64,000 nucleotides of DNA, taken from assembly GCA_026214975.1 (NCBI GenBank), contig CM047806.1, positions 101,324,239 to 101,388,238 of the forward strand, read 5' to 3'. Each line of letters opens with the position of its first letter. Within the stretch, counting starts at the first letter, position 1. Source of the stretch: Gentiana macrophylla (taxonomy: Eukaryota > Streptophyta > Magnoliopsida > Gentianales > Gentianaceae). Under the pieces are notes generated by a model. That model worked only from the letters and a program-made list of their open reading frames with translations, made no database searches and was not told the origin of the DNA. Both the position numbers and the translations under genes were made by a program. This document shows, one piece after another, positions 54,085 to 64,000 of the stretch.

Positions 54085-54360
54085 ATCGTTAACAATCAGA
54101 AAAATGGAAACAATTTCTAAAGCCGCCACAAGCCTTGCTGCAGCCTAAAAATATGTGACTCAATTTCTGATCGCTTCTTTGTTTTTCTGTGTTCATCCCA
54201 GTATGTTACTAGTTAGTAGGTCCGTAACAGGTTGGGTCTAAGCCCGGCCGAGGTGGGAAATTACTAACCGTATTTTTATTTTGTCTATCTTGCAGGATAC
54301 ATAACGCTTTCGTAAATCACTAGAAAGATCAAAGGAATTTCAAAACCAACTAGCACAATG
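54085..54360 (+). other. Leader of the Athila/Tat-like element
   Basis: Non-coding. It ends in a pyrimidine-rich TTTTGTCTATCTTGCAG|G (near 54277-54296) that looks like a splice acceptor upstream of the gag-like ATG at 54361. No partner donor is assigned. Confidence 0.4.
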
Positions 54361-54990
54361 CCACGAAGACTCATAAATGTTGTGCCCATCTCAATGTACC
54401 CAGGTTCGAAGGTATACGAGCAATACCAAGCAGACAAGAGGAGAATAGAACTGGAGAAGGAACCAACCGGAACAGAGAAGGAACGGGAAGCCAACCTCAA
54501 AGAGTACGAGACCTATAGATAAGGTGATTTTCCTATTGAGTTAATTGATGTACCTTCTACTGACTCCGATCCTGAAGAGGATTGGACACCATGTTCTCTT
54601 ATTCAGAAGATTACCCGGATTCAGACTTTATAGTGAAATTAGGAGACCCTGGTAAATTTAGGCTCCAGTCTTGATAAATGGAGTATCTTTAGGACTAGGA
54701 ATGTGCAATTCAGGCTATAGTTGAAATATTCTCTCTCTTTATCTGTGTAAGCATGCTAAATTTAAGATCGAGTTGACAAAGACGTGCAGTATACGTTTTG
54801 TCGATCGTGAGATCGATATGCTCACTGGCACGTTAAGAAACTATAAGCACAGAGTGGGAAGTTTTGAGTTCCCGGCTGACTTTGTAGTTATGGACATCCT
54901 CGATGATCCGAATGCAAACGTTTTGCTAGGACATCTTTTCTTAGCAACGAGCAATCTTGGACTACGACAACTACGACATCACGCTTAGGG
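54361..54990 (+). pseudogene. Athila/Tat-like gag-protease remnant
   Basis: The ATG at 54361 opens MPRRLINVVPISMYPGSKVY and continues 55 codons to a stop. A decayed protease follows: CNSGYS near 54702 in place of CDSGAS, then CSIRFVDREIDMLTGTLRNY, FEFPADFVVMDILDDP and LLGHLFLATSN (open at 54773-54988). The catalytic Asp has become Asn. RT and integrase are absent. Confidence 0.7.
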
Positions 54991-56309
54991 TCAATAATGA
55001 TGCAAAAACCTATACAATCCTAAAACCACTCCTCAACCGACCAGGACAGTACCGCATCAGCTCAAATTCTGGAGAAGTGAAAGTTGTTGAGATAGAGGAT
55101 ATCCGAGACAATACAAGGCAAGTGTAAGTAGAAACCAGAGACCATGAGTTTTTGACAGTTCTACTCTGAGAAAAGGACGAGAAGAATCACAACAATGCGT
55201 CAAGGGAGACGGTCAGTCTTGACGAATCCGCCCAAAGCAATGGTGTTTCGAGATTAAAAAAAGGAAGAAGTGAATTCTTTGGGCAAAAAGGTAAAATCTC
55301 AAAGTAGACAAAGAAAGCCGAATACACTTGCAAGAAAGGGCAAGAGTGCAGGGCCAAAGGCTTAAGGTTTTAAAGAGGTTCGAGAAGTAGCGCTTCTGGA
55401 TAAAAAGGAGGAATGCATCTACTTGGGAATAAAAAGCCCATGGAGAGCATTCATATAAAAAGAAGGAAGAAACACCTCGGTTAAGGCCTCTCGATTGCAA
55501 TGCTGGCGGGTGAAAAACCAAGAATCAGACTAAGTGAAAGACAAAAGAAAGTCGAGCTGGCGACTATAAATTCAGAACTACTTTCTTACCCTTAGGATAA
55601 TTTTGAGTCAAATAAAAGTTGCAGGATTGGACAACAAGCTTTTTTTCATCCTTCCGCATCCCGAGGTTTTGTGCTAAAGGATGGGGGGAAGGTTTTTTTA
55701 CTTATTGAGCAGTCCGGTGAAGTAGGTGAGTCGAGTCAGAGAAAAAAAGACTGAGAAAGGCAAGGACTTAGGCTATGAGGAGTCAGTGTTGATTGAGCAT
55801 AAGTGAGGATTGAATGAGAAAGGAAGTTGATTACAGGTTTTAAGGAAATTGGAAGGAAAAATCTTAGGAAGCCGCAAAGGTACTTCCCCCAGCCGCAAAA
55901 GCACTAGCATGGTTCCCGAGGTTTGACTGAATTCTGGAAATTCAGGATGGATCGTGGACAACATGTGCCTACTCAGAAATCTGATAGGGGTAGTCAACCG
56001 TCCCATCCACTTTCTCCACCACTCCACCTTTTCCTATTCCTCATTACTCCCCCTTTACTCCACCTCTCATCAATCCCATCAAACTCTCCCTCAATCCACT
56101 CACCATTAACTCATCCCACTCTTCCATAAAACCTTTTCAAATTGCAAACCAATTCAAATTTCAAACTCATCTCATTTTCTCCTATATAAACCACCCTTAC
56201 CCTCACAATTTACTTTATCGTCAACATTATTTCCTTTTTTCTTCTTCTTCTACACCACTCGGCCACCACCACTATCACCATAACATAGCCACTACACCAC
56301 CAAAACCAT
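54991..56309 (+). mobile_element. Non-coding remainder of the Athila/Tat-like element, with a TATA box
   Basis: No recognisable pol. A plus-strand TATA box CCTATATAAACC (56181-56192) follows a C/T-rich stretch. The sequence after it leads, past the LARD insertion, to the ATG at 61364. It could be an internal promoter for the downstream ORF. Confidence 0.45.
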
Positions 56310-57727
56310 TGATCGCGTGTAAGTCGCTTAATACTAGCAAGAGGACTAGGTCAATCGTAGTCTAGTAAGTGCGAGTCAAGGTCGATCCCACAGAGACTAT
56401 TATTTAATAATGTTAAACACAACCACAATTCATAAGTCAACCGGATAGGGTGGTCGCTGACCAACATAAATAAATAGTAAATAAAATAGATGCAAATAAC
56501 CTATGGTCAATCATATATTGAAAAGGCATCAACCAAATTAGTCATAACTAATCTCCCCTTAATCATTATCTGATCTATATTTGTAATTAAGCGACGGGTG
56601 CAATCTCCTAACCCTATCTATTTCCATTGTAAGGACATCAGACAATCTATACGCAACTAACCTCCTTCATTGGTTGTATTAGTTCATATGCAATAAGTTC
56701 TAGAGATGCCGGATCGAGACTGAAAACCTCCCTAAGCAGCTATCAAAAATGACTAGCACGTTCCTAGGGATCCATCAGGACTATGTCCTAACTAACATTT
56801 CACATTGCAAGTCCTTCGTGTTAATTTACGAATACAATAAGCAGATTGGCCAAATCTAACCCACTGTTAATTAAACCTGTCGATCAATGTAGCTGACGCC
56901 GAACCACAGAATTAGAGTTTACTAGGTATTCAGATCTAGCAATAAAGACCGTCACAGATCTGAAGAGCGCAACCCATAATTCCGCGTTTAAAATTAACGA
57001 ATCGAATAATAAAGATTAAGGTTCGTTTAAGTACTGCATGGTGTATTAGATGCAAGCATAATCTATATCTATCACAAGAACATATCAAATCTATGAAAAG
57101 AAATAAAACATTGGAATAGATCTTACACATAACGAAGAACAGATCTACTTTTAAAATCTCTCTCCCTCCGACGATTCGCATCAATCCATGATGATCGTAA
57201 ATCAAGCACAATTGAATAATGAAAGACTCATGACTTATTTGCAAGAAAGAAAAGAAGAATTTATAACCAAAAGACTATATTATATTTAGTTGATGAATAG
57301 ATCTATGAATGAATGTGATAATACAAATTCGCTGCTCTAAATGGGCTTATATAGGTGTATAAACCGATTTAGGTGTAAACCCAATCCGTGGAGGACAAGA
57401 AAACGCGTTTCTAGAAGATTCTGGGGCTCAGTAAGTTGTCGGTATCTCCCGATTTACCGGGGGTATTTTTGTCTTTTTCTTCAGGCCGACTTAACTTGGA
57501 AGGTTCTGGAATACCCAAGGCCCAGCTTCGGTATTTGGACCATAACTTGGGCCACGTAACTCCAATTTAAATGATTCAAAGTGTGTTGGAATCCTTGTTT
57601 CCAGAGCTACAACTTTAATGTATAAGTCGAATCCAATTCGTCTTGTAAAGCTCCAGAAATGGCGTTGCAAGATCACCAATCAGATTCTCGGGTCCAATCT
57701 CCGCTCGAAACAAGTTGACCGTCATCA
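56310..57727 (-). mobile_element. LARD-like 3' LTR
   Basis: Lacks about 270 bp found in the other LTR between CTCGAAACA and AGTTGACCGTC. Minus-strand TATA box CCTATATAAGCCC near 57343-57355. Confidence 0.8.
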
Positions 57728-59458
57728 ACTACCCCCCACGTAGCTTTTGATCGTACCGAGCAAAAACCAAATCAATCAAACCCCATAAACAATTACAAAC
57801 TAATTAAGGTTGACTCATTCAAGAATTCTAAATAAGATGAGGGTCAACACATTTTCATCAATAATCCATTAAGCACTATCTCATAGTAGAACTAATGTGA
57901 GTGTGAATAACTCTCAAACAACATTGATGCAAATAGAATTACATTATATCAATAAGGATTTCAAGCAAAACATGCATCATGCACAAATCCATAAGTTCCC
58001 AATTAATCATCACCTACCAATGCATCAATGTGTCGTGTGATAAATCTTTTGTGATAGTGCATCCAAGAAAAGAATGAAGTTATAGCGACCCCACAATCCT
58101 TGCTTATCATTGTGCACACTCGCTCCACTTGCCTTCAGACTCAGGCAAACAATATGAAACCTTACTTGGGCCGGACGGACTTGGGGACCGAGTATCACTC
58201 TTAGGTCCTCGTTTGTTTTATTTTTATGTGAGGATCGTGTCCTTTTTGCTACGAGTTCGCTTCCCTCGCAGCCTTTATTATATATATTTTTTTCTTTTTT
58301 TTTCTTTCTTTTTCATACATATATTTATTTTTTTTCGCAGATTTCTCACCCTTTTTTCCTCACACTCTCGCAAGTCCATTTTGTCCTGGTTTACCTTGTG
58401 TGGCATTCAAGTTGCTACCCTCATCCTACAACAATTGGATAAGTATCCACCGATAAATATCGATTCTCGGTCTAAGATAACTCTTCATCTTATCCAAATT
58501 CTTCTCATTCAGATTATGTGCTCCAAAATTGAATGCAATGGTAAAATAATAATTAATAAGTCACTACTACATGCAACATAACACATGCTCATTCTTTCAT
58601 ATTAAATTGCATAATGCGTCATCTATACTACATACCGAAGAAGTGAGTTATACGTGCTTAAAAAGGTTGATTCCACAACAAGATAGATGATTAATAAACC
58701 ACTACTTCAAATAGTTGACAAACTCATTATTCATCATTATTGAAATAAGTACGTAATTAAGCAATTTCAACGATTTAAGGACTCTATTTCATTCAATTCA
58801 AAAAATTGAAATTCACAAAAGTAAGTGTAAGTGTCACAATTTTTTCAAACTATGTGTTATGCCTACCCCCACTTTAAAACTCAACAGTGTCCCCAATGTG
58901 GAAAGTAAAGCAAAAAAAAATTGGAAGAAGAAGAAGAACACTTAGCTTTAGAAAAGAGAAGAACTAGCTGGTTCTCTAAAGCGAATCAAAGCAATGAACT
59001 GGAGCAAAAGTTGTCTTCTCCCAAGGACTAATCTGCACTAGTAAGCTAATACAAACAATTCTCGCACAAAATCCATTAGTACCATGAGACGCGAATAAGT
59101 AACAAAATAATTATGTCATGTGGCAGTATATAGCACAACTGAAAAGAAGAAGTGCAATAAACAATTTAAGCCAATACATAACAACTCTATTACTCAAACA
59201 CAACAAAACTATTACAAGACTTCAAATAAAAATAAAAAGACGCATACCTCAAAATAATAACCGAATAATCATGCGAAGTAAAAAAAAAACTCCCGCACAT
59301 CCTTTGCTCAACAGCCTCAGGAACATGACGATGAAAAAAAAAACCATCACACTTTTATTCAATTGTCAAGAAAAAAAATTGATAAAAAAGGTTAACTATA
59401 AACTAATGGCTATGCCTAACAATTAAACAAATAGTCTCCGGCAACGGCGCCAAAAACA
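57728..59458 (-). mobile_element. LARD-like internal region, non-coding
   Basis: 1.7 kb between polypurine tract and primer site. AT-rich with T-runs near 58270-58340. Short open frames lack any family motif and are treated as chance. Confidence 0.7.
59435..59452 (-). promoter_or_regulatory. LARD-like primer binding site for tRNA-Asp
   Basis: TGGCGCCGTTGCCGGAGA on the minus strand, 6 bp from the LTR edge. Nearly identical to the Asp-tRNA complement. Confidence 0.88.
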
Positions 59459-61154
59459 TGATCACGTGTAAGTCGCTTAATACTAGCAGGAGGACTAGGT
59501 CAATCGTAGTATAGCAAGGGCGAGTCAAGGTCGATCCCACAGAGACTGTTATTTAATAATGTTAAACACAACCACAATTCATAAGTCAGCCGGATAGGGT
59601 GGTCGCTGACCAACATAAATAAACAATAAATAAAATAGATGCAAATAACCCATGGTCAATCATATATTGAAAGGCATCAACCAAACTATTCACAACTAAT
59701 ATCCCTTTAATCCTTATATGATCCATATTTGTAATTAATCTACAGGTGCAATCTCCTAACCCTATCTACTTCCTTTGTAAGGACAACAGACAATCTATAA
59801 TCAGCTAACCTCCTTCATTGGTTGAATTATTCTATACGCATTAAGTTATAGAGATGCCGGATCAAGACCGAAAACCTCCTTAAGCAGCTATCGACAATGA
59901 CTAGCACGTTCCTAAGGATCCATCAAGACTATGTCCTAACTAACACTTCACCTTGCAAGTCCTTCATATAATTTACGAATACACTAAGCAGATTGGCCAG
60001 ATCTAACCTATGTTAATTAAACCTGTCGATCAACGTAGCTGACGCCGAACCACAAAATTAGGGTTTACTAGGCATTCAGATGTAGCGATAAACCGTCGCG
60101 GATCTGAAGAGCGCAGCCCATAATTCTGCATTTAAGATGAACGAATCGAATAATAAAGATTAAGGTTCGTTTAATTAATGCATGGTTGATTAGAAGCAAG
60201 AATAATCTAGATCTCTCACAAGAACAATATCAAATCTAAGAAAAGAAATAAAACATTGGAATAGATCTTACCCATAATGAAGAACATATCTACTCTTCAA
60301 TTCTCTCTCCATCTGGTGATTCGAATCGATCCATGATGATCGTAAACCAAGCACAATTCAATAATGAAAGAATCATGACTTATTTGCAAGAAAGAAAAGA
60401 AGAATTTATGACCAAAAGACTACATTATATCTAGTTGATGAATTGATCTATGAATGAATGAGAGAATGCAAATTCGCAGCTCTGAATGGCCTTATATAGG
60501 TGTATAAACTGACTTAGGGGTAAATCCAATCCGTGGAGGATAAGAAAATGCATTTCTGGAAGATTTTGGGGCTCGGTAAGTCATTGGTATCTCCCGATTT
60601 ACAGGATGTATTTTTGTCTTTTTCTTTCTACCGACTTAACTTGGAAGGTTTTGGAATACCCTAGGCCTAGCTTCGGTATTTGGAATATAACATGCCCTAC
60701 ATAACTCCGATTTAAGTGATTCAAAATGTGTTGGAATCCTTATTTCAAGACCTACAACTTTCATGTAGAAGTCCAAGCCCAATGCGTCTTGTAAAGCTTC
60801 CGAAACTGCATTGAAATGTCACCAATCAGATTCTTGGGTCGAATCTCCACTCGAAACACTTCAACTTTCAGCTCCGTTCAGTTCTTTATCGATTAACTCT
60901 CTCGTTCAGCCCGAATGATGCTTAGAACACTTGTCCATTTGTCAATAAAACCATACCACACATAGTAGCTTCTATTTCTAGCAAATAACGCATAAAATAC
61001 ACGGTTAATATGCATAATACCAATTTAGTCACCCTGGACGTGGGTTAATCACATTTAGCTAATTAACTCATGATTTCATAAATATTATCACCATTGAGAA
61101 CACAAATCCGGGGTATATTGATGGTAAAATATGATACCAAGTTGACCGTCATCA
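59459..61154 (-). mobile_element. LARD-like 5' LTR
   Basis: Complete LTR, 1696 bp, with a minus-strand TATA box CCTATATAAGGCC near 60486-60498. Confidence 0.8.
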
Positions 61155-61363
61155 ACCACCATTTCCACAACCAAAAATCCCTCATTTCCCAAGATTGTTA
61201 CTATCAATTTTCGATTTCTGTAAAGTGACACCATTTCCATTCATAAGAAGTTGTAGAAAGCTCCCAGAAATCCAGAAACCCGATTCTTAGTAATTATCGA
61301 GACATCCCCTCGCAACATCGGCAACATTTTCTCCGCAGATATAGAGTTAGCTCATCAATTTTC

Positions 61364-62439
61364 ATGGCTGGTAAAGGCAATCCGATTCCGAGACGCAGAG
61401 AAGCACAATAGAGGCTTTAGGGCGATGTCATGCCCACTATAAATAGTATGGACCAGTTTGCTTCTGTTGCTATTTATGAGTCATTCTAGACTCATTGGAA
61501 CAATCGGTCGGTTACTAGGGAAAGAGGCATTGACCTCAATGATTGTGGTGACGTGATACCATGAGCTCTTCTATTCCACGGCATAGCGGATATGTCTCTC
61601 ATTCCGGCCGCTTTTAATGCCACCATCGTTCATGAGTTATATGCTTATGTAACGGCCAACCCGAGTCTAATGTCTCTATGGTTCGAGGGGTCCATATTCA
61701 TTTCTCGATCGAGACTATCAATACGCACTACAGCATCATCAAAGCACCCCTTCACGATGGAGAATTCACCGCTGCCAAAAAAGATCGTGATTTTGATCCA
61801 TTGATGACTATTGCAGAATATTATGATATGCAGTGGGATTTTGGAGCCAACAACTTCCCGACTATCTTTTACTCAAACGAGCTGGCATGGGACGCTCGTA
61901 TGCTGCACAGATTTGTCATTACCCATCTTCTGCCCAATGCTCACGCGGACACCATGACTTGCCCGCAAGCTGAGCTCATGTACTATCTCGATATCGAGAA
62001 TGACGTAACATTTGTCTGCTGATTCATAGCCGGATTGGCCAGGTTTCCGGGACAAGGAGAGAGATTTTACCATATGGCAACCTGATCGATGCATTGGCAA
62101 TGGTAGTAGAGTGCCCAGTCCTGGCTGTTGATCAGAGAGTCGAGCCACTGCCAATCCTTGACAATGTAGCAGTCCAAAAGGATAGGAAGGAGGAGGAGAC
62201 GGGCTGCAATACCAGCACAAGGACATGCTGGACCTCAGCAAGAATTTCAAGCTGGAGTGAATAAGGAGTTAGCCGAGATACGGGGAATGCTGACACATAT
62301 GATGACGCATCTCCACATTTCTCTGTATGACCCACCACCACGAGCCCCTAGGCATGCTCTATCTTCTTCGGGGGCCGGCCCTTCTTCAGCAGCACCACCT
62401 CCTGTTAATGAGGACTACGAGGACATCGACTCTGATTAG
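61364..62439 (+). pseudogene. Plant retroelement ORF of the 'putative plant transposon protein' type, broken
   Basis: The ATG at 61364 opens MAGKGNPIPRRREAQ and then stops. The body is readable in pieces: ERGIDLNDCGDVIP, LIPAAFNATIVHELYAYVTA, then one frame over VRGVHIHFSIETINTHYSII. It then gives LAWDARMLHRFVITHLLPNA and AELMYYLDIENDVTFV, the W-x-hF-xxxxLLP / ERA-LLY-I pattern of a domain common in Athila-like elements. The tail is Pro/Ser-rich with NEDYEDIDSD before the stop at 62439. Its role is not known. It is separated from a TATA box at 56182 by the LARD insertion. Confidence 0.65.
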
Positions 62440-62559
62440 TCCCCTACTTCTAGTTTTTTTAGTTTTTTATTCTCCATTATTGTTTTTATTTTTCTTTTTC
62501 TTTGCAATGAATGGATTTTATTTTTCCTAACTAAAGTATTTTATGGCTTAAATTGTTTG
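62440..62559. other. T-rich sequence between the ORF and the next LTR
   Basis: T-rich 3' UTR-like sequence. Nothing else seen. Confidence 0.4.
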
Positions 62560-63999
62560 TGTTGGTCCCGTGAAATGGTGACACAAGTTTAGAGGGGAGG
62601 TGAATAAACTGGTCCCTAAAAACTGAATCTTTAATCAAATTGAGTTCAGCTTTAAACTTGTGTGGAGTTAAGCTAATTTGCGGAGTATAAGTCGAAACTG
62701 ACTTATGCTTAACTGAGTTAACCTACAGCGGATTATTAAAGCCTTTTTATAAAATAATAGTTTATCAGTTTGTCTAGATGGAATGCAATGTTGTGCTGAT
62801 TCGGTTGCTTATGTTTGCTGAGATTGTGATCTGATGTAATATAAACTATTATGCAATGGGTAAATGCGTAAAGTAAGTAAGTAAATAAGATAGAATTTAT
62901 AGAGGTTCCAGGTGGTGTAATCCTGTCAGTCCTCTCTTGCCCTGTGATGCGGAGGAAAATTCCACTAGAACTCTTTGAGGTAGCTCGGTTACAAAAAGTC
63001 CTAAACCGGTAGTCCTTGGCTAATCCCTAGCTTCACTATCTAAGAAACTATAGAACAGGTAGAATTGGTGCTCTGCAACTGCTTGCACCACTAGTCCTTG
63101 AAGGGTTGTATTGCCTCTTCACCAGCTTATCACAAACACGGTCTTCCTGACTGCAGCTCAACTGTCCTTCACACCTTCTTGGTGTTTCACAGCCTAAAAC
63201 CTTTGATAAAATAAAAGATGTGACTTGAATCAATAACTATGATTCAACTTGTGATTTAAGCTTCTTCTTCTTGATGTATATGATTTGCTCAAGCTCTGTT
63301 TTTCTTCAAATGTTTGATCTTGATGCTTCTTTGAATGTTAGAGAACACTTTGAAAATTTCTTGATCTTGCAATAAAGCATACATCACAAGTTCTTATTAA
63401 TTCACTCTCCCCTTTACTTGAATCTTTCTTAATAAATTTTTCTTTTGAACTCCACACTTCTTCTTGAGGTAGAAGTGACCTATTTATAGGGGTTTTTCCA
63501 ACGTTCATCTTATTTGAATTGGAATTCTTGTAGCCGTTGGAGGTCCTGCTTATTATGCTGAATGCCAGTGTCCTTTCTGACAATTTTGTGTATCCAATAA
63601 AATTGTTTCCTTTATAACGGTCAGATCTTTCTTTAGTTTTTATATTTTCAGCTTCAAACTGATTTTCTGTGGACTAGTCAGTTTTCAGCTTTAAGAGCAT
63701 TAACTGAGCTTTTTCTCTTCTTCAAAAACTCTGTACTCTGTTCTTCATCTGATTATAATTGACTTAATCAGAGTATACAATAACTTAGATAAATCATTTA
63801 AGATAACATTGTCCTTATGTATCTTAGGTCTTCATACAAGATCTATAGAGTCAGTTCAGGTCATCACAATCTTGCTTGAATTCTAACTTTATAGTCTCGG
63901 TTTTGGTCGTCATAAACTGAGTTTGAATCCTCAGTTCTTCATTATTCAACAACTGAGTCTGTGTCCCTCAGTTCTTCAGCTTTTAGATAAGTCAACCGA
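62560..63999 (-). mobile_element. Second Sirevirus-type LTR, probably the 3' LTR of a minus-strand element
   Basis: Begins TGTTGGTCCCGTGAAATGG, clearly related to the Sirevirus LTR start TGTTGGTCCCAGAGAAGGG, and shares the GGTGGTGTAATCC block (62911-62925). A minus-strand TATA box CCTATAAATAGG is at 63479-63490. No primer site lies to the left of its start. It may reach the window end; the internal region is not visible. Confidence 0.72.
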
Positions 64000-64000
64000 G

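Larger units (their letters stand above)
56310..61154 (-). mobile_element. LARD-like non-autonomous LTR retrotransposon
   Basis: Minus strand. Left LTR 56310-57727 (1418 bp) and right LTR 59459-61154 (1696 bp), both TGATC...CATCA. The right, 5' LTR is flanked by a tRNA-Asp primer site (59435-59452). The left, 3' LTR abuts a polypurine tract GTGGGGGGTAGT (57728-57739). The internal region of 1.7 kb has no retroviral motif. Flanking bases ACCAT (56305-56309) and ACCAC (61155-61159) are a near-perfect 5-bp duplication. The LTRs are homologous to the LTR at 40405-41489/53581-53843, so a Tat/Athila-like relative probably mobilised it. Confidence 0.8.

Noticed and set aside
58129..58581. A 150-codon open frame in the LARD internal region
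   Set aside because: It crosses a low-complexity T-rich tract encoding Phe/Ile runs and shows no family motif.

Overview
The window is plant nuclear heterochromatin built almost entirely of nested LTR retrotransposons. The evidence is Sirevirus-type copia, Tekay-type chromovirus, Athila/Tat gypsy and LARD-like elements, primer sites for initiator-Met and Asp tRNAs, a Helitron terminus, and fragments of plant beta-hexosaminidase, alternative oxidase and plastid 23S rRNA. A dicot is likely but the sequence does not prove it. I see no intact host gene, tRNA gene or CRISPR array.

Layout. (1) 1-4505: 5' part of a minus-strand Athila/Tat element (protease, gag, leader, Asp-tRNA primer site, LTR). 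It lies inside the 3' end of a plus-strand element whose 3' LTR is 4611-6172. (2) 6510 to about 35168: a probable Helitron, minus strand, with a clear 3' terminus at 6510. It carries exons of a HEXO3-like beta-hexosaminidase fused to an alternative-oxidase fragment. (3) 7803-31673: a 23.9-kb Tekay chromovirus array (LTR-int-LTR-int-LTR-int-LTR) with one pair of 5-bp target duplications (GGTAA). It sits in an intron of the captured hexosaminidase. (4) 35169-36340: unrecognised exon-like sequence, an 82-bp duplication and a GGTTCGG-rich stretch. (5) 36341-40310: decayed Tat pol with archaeal-type RNase H and a ~130-bp tandem repeat in its 3' UTR. (6) 40405-62559: another Athila/Tat-like element. 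Its 5' LTR is split by a full-length minus-strand Sirevirus (41490-53575, duplication TGGTT). Its leader holds a piece of plastid 23S rRNA, and its 3' half is split by a minus-strand LARD-like element (56310-61154). (7) 62560 to the end: start of a second Sirevirus-type LTR.

The most interesting system is the Tekay chromovirus. In all three copies a 94-95 bp GT-AG intron-like segment lies exactly between the Gag zinc knuckles and the protease. Removing it joins the two frames cleanly. Leaving it in ends translation just after Gag, so splicing could set the Gag to Gag-Pol ratio.

Caution: the tandem copies differ from one another mostly by small indels and substitutions at CAG, CTG and CCGG sites, and the two Sirevirus LTRs show the same pattern. 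This looks like sequencing error at CHG-methylated cytosines, so many apparent frameshifts in the young elements may not be real.
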